Shown piece after piece: positions 9,101-16,412 of a stretch of 52,283 nucleotides of DNA. The position numbers were made by a program, and so were the translations under genes. The notes below the pieces were generated by a model. It was not told where the DNA came from. It was given only the letters and a program-made list of their open reading frames with translations, and ran no database searches. Numbering within the stretch: position 1 is the stretch's first letter; every line of letters starts with the position of its first letter. The DNA is from Chloroflexi bacterium UBA6077. GTDB taxonomy: Bacteria > Chloroflexota > UBA6077. Where the stretch lies: positions 1-52,283 of the forward strand of contig DIXP01000056.1 in assembly GCA_002436065.1 (NCBI GenBank), in the 5' to 3' direction.

Positions 9101-10041
9101 AGCACGCAGCCCCCTGGCTGCAGGGTCGCGCGACCGCCACCAGCGCCCAGTTGGGCGAGGAGGGCGATGGGAAGAAGGTGGTGATCGCCGGGGTGATCGC
9201 CTCGGTGAAGCTCCTCACCACCAAGAAGGGCGACCGGATGCTGGCGGCCCAGATGGAGGACCTCCACGGCTCCCTGGAGGTGGTGGTGTTCCCCAAGACC
9301 TACGAGCGCACCAGAGATATCTGGCAGCCGGATGCGGTGGTGGTGGTCGAGGGGAAGGTGGATGCGAAGGACGACCGTAAGAAGGTGCTGTGTGAGAAGG
9401 CAGAGGTCTTCGTGGTGCCCGAGGGCGAGGCGCCCCCGATGGAGGAGATGGCGCCGATCGGCGGGGACGCTCCGGATTCGGAGTTCGGGGAGCCGCCGGA
9501 TGGGTATGACTCGCCCGATGAGGAGCCTGGGGTGCCATGGGAGGCGCTTGTGGGGGCCGGGGATGCGGGGATGGAGAGGGGACCTCTCCCTGAGGGAGAG
9601 GGTCAGGGTGAGGGGGTAGTTGGTGGGGAGGCAAGGTTGCCCTCACCCCGACCCTCTCCCACCACGGTGGGAGAGGGAGTACCCGCTGCCTCGCAGAGCA
9701 GCGCGCGAAACGGTAATGGGAATGGCTACCACACCAACGGCAACGGCCAGAACGGCCCTCGTAATGGCAACGGCAACGGCAGCAAGGCCACCAACGGCCG
9801 CGCTCGCTGCCACCTGCTCATTACCATCAATCGGCGAGGGACGGACGATGACGACCTGGCCCTCTTGAGGGATGTGTGCCGCAATCTCTCCGCCTGGCAG
9901 GGCCAGGATAGCTACGAGCTGTGCATCGTGACCGGCTGCTCGCGGGTCTATCTGGAGACCGACGCTACCACCAACTTCGTGCCCCAGCTGGAGGTAGCCC
10001 TCAAGGACCTCCTCGGTCACGACTGCGTGACGGTGTGCTAG
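6148..10041 (+). CDS. dnaE: DNA polymerase III subunit alpha
   Basis: The 1297-residue replicative polymerase catalyses template-directed DNA synthesis. It has an N-terminal PHP domain (HLHVHSEYSLLDG, ALTDHG) with histidines intact, so possibly a proofreading metal site. The palm carries the catalytic Asp pair in PDVDMDF (residues 407-413) and the third Asp in MDFLGL (about 564). Then come YRPGPM, fingers, a helix-hairpin-helix region, and an OB fold near 1010-1090 (VVIAGVIASVK ... VVVFPKTYE). A long linker at about 1110-1220 is odd: it contains an in-frame palindromic repeat (residues about 1145-1177) and then an Asn/Gly-rich tract (about 1188-1215). A final roughly 85-residue domain ends in CVTVC. 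It begins 2 nt after the GGDEF gene. Confidence 0.97.
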   Translation: MSLVSDTHTGDNQSFVHLHVHSEYSLLDGLGKIKHLVARAKELGMPALALTDHGAMYGTIEFYLAAKAAGIKPIIGVESYMARRSMQDREASEDKSSSHLLLLAKDYTGYQSLVKLVSAAHMEGFYYKPRIDRALLEKHHDGLIICSACLSGEVPRALLKDDMDAAARIAGYYRELVGPENYYLEIQDNGLEEQRKVNRGILELSRRLGIPVVASNDVHYVRQEHAEAQEILLCIQTNTTMDDPNRMRLGSNTFHLRTVQEMAELFAEVPEALSNTLRVAEQCHTEMQFDRVILPELDFIPEGMPPIEYLAQLCRKGLEERYPTVTDEHRHRLEYELSVIDKTGFAKYILLVYDYVNWARHKGIFCQPRGSAAGSIVLYCLYVADVDPVEYDLTFERFLNPDRVQMPDVDMDFQDDRRDEVIEYVTRKYGADRVSQIATFGRLAARAAIRDVGRALGMPLSEVDRVAKMVPTLPVGMTIDKAMEDNPDLRNVYDSEPYIKRLVDAAKSIEGVSRHASTHAAGVVVSATPLTETVPLQKATKGEDLAMAQYSMKMLEKVGLLKMDFLGLNNLTIVANTVRELATTRAMQMELSSIPLDDAETFKMLGEGETTGVFQLEGGGMRRWVRELKPNTVRHLMAIVALYRPGPMAYIPTYIARKEGREPVEYIHPALEPILKETYGVIVYQDQVIKGVVAAAGFSMGQADVLRNAMSKKIRDVMAEQKGLFMEGAQKNGISAEGAATIWEQIEPFAGYAFNKAHAACYALLAYQTAYLKTHYPVEYMTALCTSYVADTDKISLTLAECKRLGVQVLPPHINKSQLQFSVEPLKGAGSPLKPTDRSKGQLAMRFGLIGVKNVGEGAILSMIEEREKNGPFRSLSDFCKRVDTKSINKRVIESLIKCGAMDELGERAQLLADLDCTLDAAQQEQRAAEIGQITMFDSMFGMAAAPTGTSSTCFTSSVPAASQKDKLTWEKEILGLYITSHPFQHAAPWLQGRATATSAQLGEEGDGKKVVIAGVIASVKLLTTKKGDRMLAAQMEDLHGSLEVVVFPKTYERTRDIWQPDAVVVVEGKVDAKDDRKKVLCEKAEVFVVPEGEAPPMEEMAPIGGDAPDSEFGEPPDGYDSPDEEPGVPWEALVGAGDAGMERGPLPEGEGQGEGVVGGEARLPSPRPSPTTVGEGVPAASQSSARNGNGNGYHTNGNGQNGPRNGNGNGSKATNGRARCHLLITINRRGTDDDDLALLRDVCRNLSAWQGQDSYELCIVTGCSRVYLETDATTNFVPQLEVALKDLLGHDCVTVC
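9583..9677. repeat. Palindromic dispersed element (family D) inserted in frame inside dnaE
   Basis: Two small hairpins in opposite orientation: CCTCTCCC/GGGAGAGG with a TGA loop at 9583-9601, and CCCTCTCCCAC/GTGGGAGAGGG with a CACG loop at 9652-9677. Each is flanked by GGTCAGGGTGAGGG or its near reverse complement CCCTCACCCCGACC. The same unit pair occurs between genes at 39664-39751 and a single degenerate copy at about 13218-13240. Inside dnaE it is read through without a stop and encodes Pro/Gly/Glu-rich residues in a linker between the OB fold and the C-terminal domain. Confidence 0.75.
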
Positions 10042-10137
10042 CTCCTTCCGCAGGACTTCCTCTACGGCGGGACGCATCCTCGGTGGCGGGCTCTCGTCAC
10101 AACTCGAAGATGTGTAGACATTAGGAGGAGAGAAGGC

Positions 10138-11187
10138 ATGCTGCCTATCGACTTCGGCGCCTACGCTCTCTGGCAGAACCTGGCTGTGTTTCTCTTTGCG
10201 GCGGCTATTATCTGGGCCGCCGGTTCCCGTTTGGCTATCTATGCCGACATCATCGCGGATCGATCCGGATTGGGCCATGCTCTTGTTGGCCTCGTGCTGC
10301 TGGCTGGGGCAACTTCCCTCCCCGAGATAGGTAGGACGATCTCCGCCGCGGCTATCGGAAGCACTGCTCTTGTTGTGGATAGTCTCTTTGGGGGCATTGT
10401 CCTGCAGACCGCCATCCTGGGTCTGGCAGACTTTTCGGTGGCGCAGCAGGTCCTCACCTTCTTTGCACCCAGCTCGGTACTCCTTCTTGAGGGTGCCCTG
10501 GTCATTCTTCTTCTCAGCCTGGCGCTTTCGGGGATCGCTGCCGGCGAGCTGTTCAGCTTCTTCAATGTTGGTGTGTGGTCCTTCGTGCTGATGGGGGTGT
10601 ACGTCCTGGCCCTCTACCTGCTCCAGGCTCATGAGGGGAGGGGGTGGGTGCCGATAGCCGTGCCCGAGGAGTTGAAGCGGGAGGAAGAGGAAAGGCCAAG
10701 CGATCATCACCTCAAGTCGAACCTGGAAATCGGCCTCCTCTTCGCCGGCAACAGCACAGTGATCTTTCTAGCGGGGATAACCCTGGCCCAGATTGGAGAC
10801 GCCCTAGCTGTGCAGACCGGCTTGGGGGCCAGTTTCGTGGGAGCGACCCTTCTCGCCTTCGCCAGCGCGCTTCCAGAGATGAGCACCACCATAGCCGCGG
10901 TACGGCTTGGCGCCTACAGCATGGCGATCTCTAATATCTTTGGCACGAATGCCCTGCTGGTCGCGCTAATATTCCTGGGGGACCTGTTCTATCGCCAGGG
11001 TCCCATTCTGGAGTCGGTGGGCAGGCCCTCCCTCTTCGCCGCCGCCATGGGTATAGTGGCTACCTCGGTCTACTTGGTTGGATTGATTGAGAGACGGAAC
11101 AAGACCTACCTGGGTATGGGTCTAGACTCCATCGCCGTGCTGCTACTCTATTTGGTGACACTGTTCGTGCTCTTCCTCCTTCGGTAG
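10138..11187 (+). CDS. Sodium/calcium exchanger family (CaCA) membrane antiporter, copy 1
   Basis: A 349-residue integral membrane protein with about ten hydrophobic segments in two homologous halves, each with an alpha-repeat: LAGATSLPEIGRTISAA near residue 60 and LAFASALPEMSTTIAAVRLG near 240, followed by SNIFGTNALL. The acidic residue in each (LPE) is the cation-binding position of Na+/Ca2+ and related cation antiporters. A charged cytoplasmic loop (about 180-200, EELKREEEER) separates the halves. A strong ribosome site (GGAGGAG) precedes the ATG. The first repeat lacks the usual GSN motif (GSTALVVDSLFGG), so the transported ion is uncertain. The next gene is a paralogue in tandem. Confidence 0.82.
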   Translation: MLPIDFGAYALWQNLAVFLFAAAIIWAAGSRLAIYADIIADRSGLGHALVGLVLLAGATSLPEIGRTISAAAIGSTALVVDSLFGGIVLQTAILGLADFSVAQQVLTFFAPSSVLLLEGALVILLLSLALSGIAAGELFSFFNVGVWSFVLMGVYVLALYLLQAHEGRGWVPIAVPEELKREEEERPSDHHLKSNLEIGLLFAGNSTVIFLAGITLAQIGDALAVQTGLGASFVGATLLAFASALPEMSTTIAAVRLGAYSMAISNIFGTNALLVALIFLGDLFYRQGPILESVGRPSLFAAAMGIVATSVYLVGLIERRNKTYLGMGLDSIAVLLLYLVTLFVLFLLR

Positions 11188-11280
11188 CCTCATTAGCCTT
11201 GCCAGCCCTGGGGTGATCCTCGCCTTGTCTCGGTACGGGGGCACGGAACCTGCCCCGGCTGCTGCTCGCAAGGAGCAGCA

Positions 11281-12345
11281 ATGGCAGGAATAGACCTGGG
11301 CGGTTTGCCCCTCTGGCAGAACCTCGCGCTCTTCCTGGTGACAGCGGCCGTCATCTGGGTGGCTGGTTCTCGCCTGGCCGTGTACGCGGACATCATCGCC
11401 GAGCGGACGGGTCTGGGACACGCCTTCATCGGATTGGTGCTGCTGGCCAGCGCAACCTCGCTCCCGGAGATAGGCAGGACCATTTCCGCCGCTTCCTTTG
11501 GCGATGCCCCCCTCGTCGTGGACAGCCTCCTCGGTGGAGTGGTGTTCCAGACCTCCATCCTCGCACTGGCGGATTTCGTTATGGGGAAAGACCGTGTGCT
11601 TACCTTCTTCGCGCCCAGGGCGGTGCTCTTGCTGGAGGGGGCGTTGGTAGTCGCGCTCCTGGCACTGGCCCTGGCGGGCATCGCGGCGGGACCGCTCGTC
11701 CATCTGTTCGACGTGAGCATCTGGACCGCCCTGCTGTTCGCCGCCTATCTGCTCTCGCTGTACCTACTGAAGGGTTATGAGGCCAGCGATAGCTGGTTGC
11801 CCACCGAGGTCCCTGTTCAGCTTGAACGGGCGGAGTTGGAGAGACTGGGAGCGGCAAGAGGGCCACGCGGCCGCTCGACGCGCACGATCGCGCTGTTGTT
11901 CGGCGGTGCCAGTGTCGTGATCTTCGCTGCCGGCGTGTTCCTGGCACAGGTAGGGGAGGTGCTGGCCACGCAGACTGGTCTCGGCGCTAGCTTCGTCGGC
12001 GCGACACTGCTCGCCGTTGCCGCTGCCCTTCCCGAGTTGAGCACCACCACCGCCGCGGTACGGTTTGGTGCTTACAGCCTGGCCTTCTCCAACATCTTCG
12101 GCACCAACGCTCAGTTGGTCGCACTCCTCTTCCTGGGCGACCTGTTCTATCGCCAGGGGCCTATCCTGGAGGCCGTCGGCAGATCCTCCGTCTTCGCCGC
12201 CTCCATGGGAATCCTGGTGACTTCGGTCTACCTGGTTGGCCTCATTGGCAGGCGAAGGCGGGCATTCCTCGGAATGGGTCTCGACTCTGCCGTCGTACTC
12301 GCCTTCTACATCGTTACCCTTGCGGTACTGTACGTGCTTACGTAG
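11281..12345 (+). CDS. Sodium/calcium exchanger family (CaCA) membrane antiporter, copy 2
   Basis: A 354-residue paralogue of the preceding gene, colinear along its whole length with the same loop architecture. Alpha-repeats are LASATSLPEIGRTISAA and LAVAAALPELSTTTAAVRFG, followed by SNIFGTNAQLV. AAGGAG lies 6 nt upstream of the ATG. The proteins are most alike in the membrane helices and diverge in the central loop (here RAELERLGAARGPRG), as expected for an old tandem duplication. Two copies may form a heterodimer or have split ion or regulatory specificity; the sequence does not decide. The 93-base gap suggests co-transcription with copy 1. Confidence 0.82.
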   Translation: MAGIDLGGLPLWQNLALFLVTAAVIWVAGSRLAVYADIIAERTGLGHAFIGLVLLASATSLPEIGRTISAASFGDAPLVVDSLLGGVVFQTSILALADFVMGKDRVLTFFAPRAVLLLEGALVVALLALALAGIAAGPLVHLFDVSIWTALLFAAYLLSLYLLKGYEASDSWLPTEVPVQLERAELERLGAARGPRGRSTRTIALLFGGASVVIFAAGVFLAQVGEVLATQTGLGASFVGATLLAVAAALPELSTTTAAVRFGAYSLAFSNIFGTNAQLVALLFLGDLFYRQGPILEAVGRSSVFAASMGILVTSVYLVGLIGRRRRAFLGMGLDSAVVLAFYIVTLAVLYVLT

Positions 12346-12370
12346 CTGCCGGAGGTGTACAATCCCGCCA

Positions 12371-13192
12371 ATGATTGACTACCATCTGCACAGCAACGTC
12401 TCCCATGATGCCGTGGGGAGCCTTCTGGAGCACGCTCGGCAAGCCGAGAGGGCCGGCATCTCGGAGATCTGCTTCACCGAGCACCTGGATTTCTACCCCT
12501 CGGAGGACGGGCTTTCCTGCCGCACGATTCCCACCCAGCCCGAACTGGATCGCTACCTCGTGGAACTGCGCCAGGCCGCCAAGCAAACCCCCGTCGTCCT
12601 TCGGGCGGGCGTCGAATTGGACTATAAGCCCGAGGCCGGCCGATGGGTGCAGGAGTTGGTGGATCGCTACTCAACCTCCTTCGACTTCCTCCTTGGCTCG
12701 GTCCACAACGTCGATTCCCTGGGCATCTCCGACCGCGATGGCGCCATGCGCTACTTTGGCGAGAGGGGCCCCTGGCAGGGTTGCCTCGATTACTACGAGG
12801 TGGTCGAAAAGGCCGTCGCGACCGGCCTTTTCGACTCCTTCGCCCACCTGGACCTGATGAAACGCTTCCGGCCGGAGAACGGGGAGCTGATGATGCAGAG
12901 GGAGTTGCGGGACAGGATGGAGGCGATCCTGGATCTGCTGGCTGCCACGGGCACCGGCCTGGAGATCAATGGTGGTGGGCTGATCCACGATCCCAGGGAG
13001 GCTTATCCAAGCCTGGGGCTGCTGAGGCTGGCCCGCGAGAGGGGCGTGGCGATCCTGACGGTGGGATCGGATTCCCACCGGCCCGAGACTGTTGGCCGCC
13101 ATGTAGCAGACTGCATCTCCCTGGCCCGAGAGGCGGGTTATGGCCGCGTATGGACCTTCGAGAAGCGGGTGGGGAGGGCGGAGGCGATATAG
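12371..13192 (+). CDS. PHP-domain histidinol-phosphatase-like hydrolase
   Basis: A 273-residue PHP phosphoesterase of the HisJ/HisK type, which hydrolyses histidinol phosphate in histidine synthesis. Metal-ligand motifs are all present: DYHLHSNVSHDA at the N-terminus, ICFTEHLDF near 38, LGSVHNVD near 112, FAHLDLMKRF near 157 and GSDSHRPETVG near 235. The start is the ATG whose product begins MIDYHLHS, the position where family members begin; upstream in-frame codons are unconserved. No other his gene is in the window, so a related PHP phosphatase activity on another substrate cannot be excluded. It converges on the M29 peptidase gene. Confidence 0.82.
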   Translation: MIDYHLHSNVSHDAVGSLLEHARQAERAGISEICFTEHLDFYPSEDGLSCRTIPTQPELDRYLVELRQAAKQTPVVLRAGVELDYKPEAGRWVQELVDRYSTSFDFLLGSVHNVDSLGISDRDGAMRYFGERGPWQGCLDYYEVVEKAVATGLFDSFAHLDLMKRFRPENGELMMQRELRDRMEAILDLLAATGTGLEINGGGLIHDPREAYPSLGLLRLARERGVAILTVGSDSHRPETVGRHVADCISLAREAGYGRVWTFEKRVGRAEAI

Positions 13193-13198
13193 GACGGA

Positions 13199-13240
13199 CC
13201 CCACCCCCACCCCCACCCCCCTCCCCACAGGGAGAGGGGG
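13199..13240. repeat. CCCCCA tandem tract plus degenerate family D hairpin between convergent genes
   Basis: Directly after the histidinol-phosphatase stop are about three CCCCCA units and then CTCCCC-ACA-GGGAGAGGGGG, a close match to the family D palindrome at 39664-39684. It lies in the 65-base gap between two converging genes, where a bidirectional transcription stop would be useful. It has no T-tract. Confidence 0.5.
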
Positions 13241-13257
13241 CTTTCCGCTTTCCTCTC

Positions 13258-14313
13258 CTACCCCGGGAGGCCTTCTATCCCCTCCAGCACTTCCGCCACA
13301 AAGCGGCCAGCCTCCATGAGGGGTTTGCCGTCCACGTCGATGGTGCAGTCGGTGGGGATGACGTCCAGGTGGGTCCGCGAGGACCAGGTAGCGCCGGTGT
13401 CGTCCGGATAGGGGTCACCGAAGGCCACGTGGACCCCTGGGATCTTCTCGTCCTGCAGCAGATTCCCGGTCAGAGCCTTGACCCAGAGGTTCGCTCCGAT
13501 GGCGAACTCGCCCACACGATCGCCGTTCTCGTTGGTCGAGAGGTAGCGTCGGACCTCCCCCTCCAGCGCCTTGTCCTCGCACCGCACCCCCACGACCCTG
13601 CTCTGGGAGAGCATGAATGTGACCGGGTGCTCCAGGACACCGTACTGCTGGCTGAAGTAGTCGCCCAGCACGTCGGCCACGATCACCCCCTCGGCGTTGG
13701 CGGGGGAGGTGAAGGTCTCGCCTTCGGGGAGGTTGCCGCCGGTTCCCGGCTGGTGGTAGATGCCTGGGCAGGGCTTCCATCGAAGGTTGGGCGCGAGCAT
13801 CACCCTCATGGCGGTGCCCTTGGGGTTGGTGACCCGGATCTCCCTGGCGGAGCGCACCATGTCGGTAACACGGTGTACCGTCTGGGCCACCACCTGGTAG
13901 TTGGCCATCATACCCTGGACCATCAACTGCCTGTCGATCCCTATCATGTGGCCGTGCCGGACCTTCATGTCGCTCATCAGCATCCGGCGGAGCGGTATCC
14001 TGAAGCTCACCTCCCCGGGTTGCCCCTGCGCGGCGAAGAAGGTGGCGGTGGGGTTGGCGACCCGGAGGGCCTGGTCCAGCCCCACGGGCATGCTGGTAAA
14101 GGGGCGCTGGCCGAAGTCCTCCAGCATCACCATATCGGCCGCAGCGCCGGCCCCGCGGGACTCCTCCAGCAGCGCCTGGCCGATCTCTTCGGTCTCATGG
14201 TCGGATATGATGAAGACCCTGTCCCCTTTTCTGATGGCGAGGCAGGTGACGACGGCGTTGTGCGCGCCAGGCAGTAGTTCGGCCGGCGCCAAGGGTTGTT
14301 GTACGCGATCCAC
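13258..14313 (-). CDS. M29-family metallo-aminopeptidase
   Basis: A 351-residue protein of the thermophilic aminopeptidase family (AmpS/AmpT, leucyl aminopeptidase type). Recognised from ELLPGAHNAVVTCLAI, MLMSDMKVRHGHM, REIRVTNPKGT, GNLPEGETFTSP with its metal-binding Glu, FAIGANLW, HVAFGDPY and the C-terminal SSRTHLDVI. These last four carry the Glu/His/Asp ligands of the dinuclear metal site. It should remove N-terminal residues from cytoplasmic peptides. I chose GTG 14313 because GGGAGG lies 8 nt upstream; TTG 14352 is a longer alternative with no ribosome site. It is transcribed alone, convergent with the phosphatase. Confidence 0.82.
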   Translation of the reverse strand: MDRVQQPLAPAELLPGAHNAVVTCLAIRKGDRVFIISDHETEEIGQALLEESRGAGAAADMVMLEDFGQRPFTSMPVGLDQALRVANPTATFFAAQGQPGEVSFRIPLRRMLMSDMKVRHGHMIGIDRQLMVQGMMANYQVVAQTVHRVTDMVRSAREIRVTNPKGTAMRVMLAPNLRWKPCPGIYHQPGTGGNLPEGETFTSPANAEGVIVADVLGDYFSQQYGVLEHPVTFMLSQSRVVGVRCEDKALEGEVRRYLSTNENGDRVGEFAIGANLWVKALTGNLLQDEKIPGVHVAFGDPYPDDTGATWSSRTHLDVIPTDCTIDVDGKPLMEAGRFVAEVLEGIEGLPG

Positions 14314-14377
14314 GGTGATGGCCTCCCAAGACAGGCTAGGTAGTTGGAGCAACTGCGAAAACCGGGCCAGGCCTCAG

Positions 14378-14406
14378 GGCGGAAAGGACCGAGCCTCTTC
14401 CCTACG
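14378..14406 (-). repeat. 29-nt hairpin repeat (family B), degenerate copy
   Basis: Read on the minus strand this starts CGTAGGGAAGAGGCTCGG and ends CCTTTCCGCC. It matches two better-conserved copies at 50133-50161 (plus) and 50219-50247 (minus) in length, ends and most of the stem. It opens the 407-base gap between the M29 peptidase and the FAD reductase (14314-14720), which contains only repeats as far as I can see. Confidence 0.5.
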
Positions 14407-14424
14407 GGGACGGGCGGGCCAGCG

Positions 14425-14477
14425 GCCCGCGCTCCCGGCATAGGCCGCCATCTGGCGGCCTATCGAAACCAGTTTGG
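14425..14477 (+). repeat. 53-nt palindromic repeat (family A), copy 1
   Basis: Identical to 31758-31810 except at two positions. Both lie in an 11-bp hairpin stem (ATAGGCCGCCA / TGGCGGCCTAT here; ATAGGCTGCCA / TGGCAGCCTAT there), so a C-G pair has become T-A. The unit ends CGAAACCAGTTTGG. A second GC-rich hairpin (GCGGGCC-AGC-GGCCCGC) abuts its left side, and a different one (GGCGGC-GAA-GCCGCC) occupies the same place in copy 2. Confidence 0.75.
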
Positions 14478-14702
14478 CGGAGCACTAGTACTCGACCACA
14501 TTGATTGTGATAGGTGGCAGAGTCGCTCGTTCCCGGTCCGTAGTGCAGGGCGCTGTGCCCTGCCACCCGTTGGCGTACACGCAATTGACCACCTGCGCTA
14601 CCCACACCCGGACCCATGGGCAACGGCGCAAGGCAGGGCAACCGGACGGCAGGGCAGAGCGCCCTGCACTACATGTCAAGATCCCTGTGGCGGAGCACTA
14701 GT
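14475..14702. repeat. MITE-like block: 15-bp direct repeats around 25-bp inverted repeats
   Basis: TGGCGGAGCACTAGT occurs at 14475-14489 and again at 14688-14702. Between them is a 25-nt inverted repeat, left arm 14540-14564 (begins GTAGTGCAGGGCGCTGTGC) and right arm 14648-14672, complementary except at one position. The 83-base core has no coding potential I recognise. The layout is that of a small non-autonomous insertion with flanking duplication, although 15 bp is long for a target-site duplication and the block may instead be a mosaic of repeats. Confidence 0.55.
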
Positions 14703-14720
14703 GAAGCTAACGGTCTCTTC

Positions 14721-15968
14721 CTAAAGTGAATGTGAGTCCAGCAGGGAGTTCAACTCTATCGCTTCGTCCTTAAGCCTATCCGCGATACCAGCCTGGTCCG
14801 GCTTGGCTCTGATCAGGGCTGGCAGGGTCTTGCGATCGGCATCGGAGGGGTTCACCGCCAGGATACCAACCAACCTGCCCTCTTTGAAGGAGTAGAAGGA
14901 GAAGTTGTCGTCTCCGGCGTGGCCTCGCTGTACCATAGCTTCCCATCTAGCCAGGTCACCCCAGCCCTCCAGGCTGTAGCCAAACAGGTCCGAGTAGAAG
15001 TAGGGTACCGCGGTGTAGGGTTTCCCCTCCCCGGCCATGTTCCTGCCGGCCCGCAGCCCCTGCTGGCGAGCAACGTCCCAGTGTTCGACCCTGATCCGCT
15101 TGCCTGAGTTGGGGTCTGGCCAGGCGGCGACGTCGCCGGCGGCGTAGATATCTGGATCGCTGGTCCTAAGCTGCTCGTCGACCACTATCCCGCTGCTGGG
15201 GTCCATCTCCAACCCAGCGTCGCGGGCTAGCGCGGTATCCAGTCTCACTCCAACACCCATCACCACCAGGCTGGCTGGCAGCGCTTCGCCGTCATCCAGC
15301 AGGACCCATTCCACCTGAGTGGCACCCGTCAGCCGCTCGGGCTTGCGTCCCGCGAGCAAGCGAATTCCTCGCGAGGCGCACTGCTTCTGGATGAACTCGC
15401 TCAATTCCGGAGGGCAAACGCGCGCCAGCAGTCGAGCCTCGGGGAAAACCATTGTTACCGCCATTCCCAACTGACTCAAGGCCGCGGCTGCCTCGGTGCC
15501 GATGAAGCTTCCTCCCAGGATCACCGCCGGCTCGCCTTGCCCGGCTGCCGAACGGAGGGAGTCGCTGTCCTCGATGGTGCGCAGGGTCCAAACCCATTCG
15601 AGTTCGGTGCCCGGCAGGGGCAATCGGAACGGCGTGACCCCCGTAGCGATCAGCAGCTTCTTGTAGCCGAGGGCTTCTCCGTTACCCAGCCTCACCGTGT
15701 GAGCAGCGCGATCGATGTGAGTCGCGGCCGTTCCCGTGAGGAGATCAACGTGGTTCTGGGCGTAGTATTCGGATCCCTTGAGATAGACCTGGTCCAGCCC
15801 TTCCCCGCCTGTGAGGTAGCCCTTGGACAGCGGCGGCCTTTGGTAAGGTGCATGAGGCTCGCGGGCAACCAGAGCTATGGTTCCCTCTGGATCGAGCTTT
15901 CGGATCCCATCTATTGCCCTGCCACCGGCCAGCCCGCCACCGACTATCAGGTACTGGTAGCTCTTCAT
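14721..15968 (-). CDS. NAD(P)H-dependent FAD oxidoreductase, ferredoxin/rubredoxin reductase type
   Basis: A 415-residue flavoprotein of the oxygenase-coupled ferredoxin reductase family, moving electrons from NAD(P)H through FAD to a small iron protein. Seen: FAD-binding GxGxxG at the N-terminus (LIVGGGLAGGRAIDG), PYQRPPLSKGYL, an NAD(P)-binding loop (VILGGSFIGTEAAAAL) near 150, the second FAD motif IYAAGDVA near 275, and a C-terminal reductase domain from about 320 (YFYSDLFGYSLEGWGD). GGAGG lies 4 nt before ATG 15968; ATG 15980 is possible. No ferredoxin, rubredoxin or oxygenase gene is nearby, so its partner is unknown. It follows the sulfolactate-type operon but is separated from it by a hairpin and 444 bases. 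Confidence 0.85.
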   Translation of the reverse strand: MKSYQYLIVGGGLAGGRAIDGIRKLDPEGTIALVAREPHAPYQRPPLSKGYLTGGEGLDQVYLKGSEYYAQNHVDLLTGTAATHIDRAAHTVRLGNGEALGYKKLLIATGVTPFRLPLPGTELEWVWTLRTIEDSDSLRSAAGQGEPAVILGGSFIGTEAAAALSQLGMAVTMVFPEARLLARVCPPELSEFIQKQCASRGIRLLAGRKPERLTGATQVEWVLLDDGEALPASLVVMGVGVRLDTALARDAGLEMDPSSGIVVDEQLRTSDPDIYAAGDVAAWPDPNSGKRIRVEHWDVARQQGLRAGRNMAGEGKPYTAVPYFYSDLFGYSLEGWGDLARWEAMVQRGHAGDDNFSFYSFKEGRLVGILAVNPSDADRKTLPALIRAKPDQAGIADRLKDEAIELNSLLDSHSL

Positions 15969-16177
15969 TTCTCCTCCCATGCAGGCTCACTAAGACGAAG
16001 CAGGCTCGCCTTTCGCATGATGGTCGCAGCCCAAGACTCTCCCCGCCAGACTCCTGGAGTGATCTCGCCAGGTCCCGCGTGACCATCCAGTCGATGCTAC
16101 CAATTTCGTGGCAGCTACGTCCAGTAGTACTTCAATGATGAGCCTCTCGGTCGGTCATGGCTAGTACCACAACCTCC

Positions 16178-16224
16178 TTTGTCATTCTGAGGTGCCGTAG
16201 CGCCGAAGAATCTCTCGGCTACGG
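16178..16224. repeat. GTCATTCTGAGG-type dispersed repeat
   Basis: The stretch beginning TTTGTCATTCTGAGG and containing CGAAGAATCTCTCGG resembles a repeat found scattered in many environmental bacterial genomes. It includes an inverted pair CCGTAGC (16195-16201) and GCTACGG (16218-16224). A second inverted repeat, CAACGGTAT/ATACCGTTG (16226-16234 and 16247-16255), follows. Both lie in the 444-base gap upstream of the FAD reductase (15969-16412), which otherwise holds only the terminator below. Confidence 0.5.
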
Positions 16225-16323
16225 TCAACGGTATAGTTCCCTGGAGATACCGTTGGTGAATTCAGACTGGTCTGGCTATCGTTGGATGATGGACAATCTG
16301 GGAACAGGGGAGCATCCGAAGAC

Positions 16324-16369
16324 GAAGAAGCCAGAGAGGAGTTGAGAACAACTCCTCTCTGGCTTCTTC
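16324..16369 (-). terminator. Perfect 21-bp hairpin ending the ComA operon
   Basis: Arms 16324-16344 and 16349-16369 are exact reverse complements with an AGAA loop, 44 bases after the comA stop. There is no T-tract on either side, so it may be a Rho-assisted terminator or a 3' mRNA-stabilising structure. It marks the likely end of the ten-gene operon. Confidence 0.7.
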
Positions 16370-16412
16370 AACTGAACTGCCCCAACGTGGCCTGTCTGAG
16401 TGCTTAGGCTAT

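Noticed and set aside
6223..9267. Long open frames antisense to dnaE (335 and 584 codons)
   Set aside because: They mirror the codon bias of a GC-rich gene on the other strand, have low-complexity His/Leu/Gly-rich translations, and dnaE is unmistakable.
9577..9690. CRISPR-like or tandem array in dnaE
   Set aside because: There are only two inverted hairpins with no regular spacing or spacers.
14480..14720. Small ORFs in the repeat block
   Set aside because: Their translations simply reflect palindromic repeats and they lack ribosome sites.
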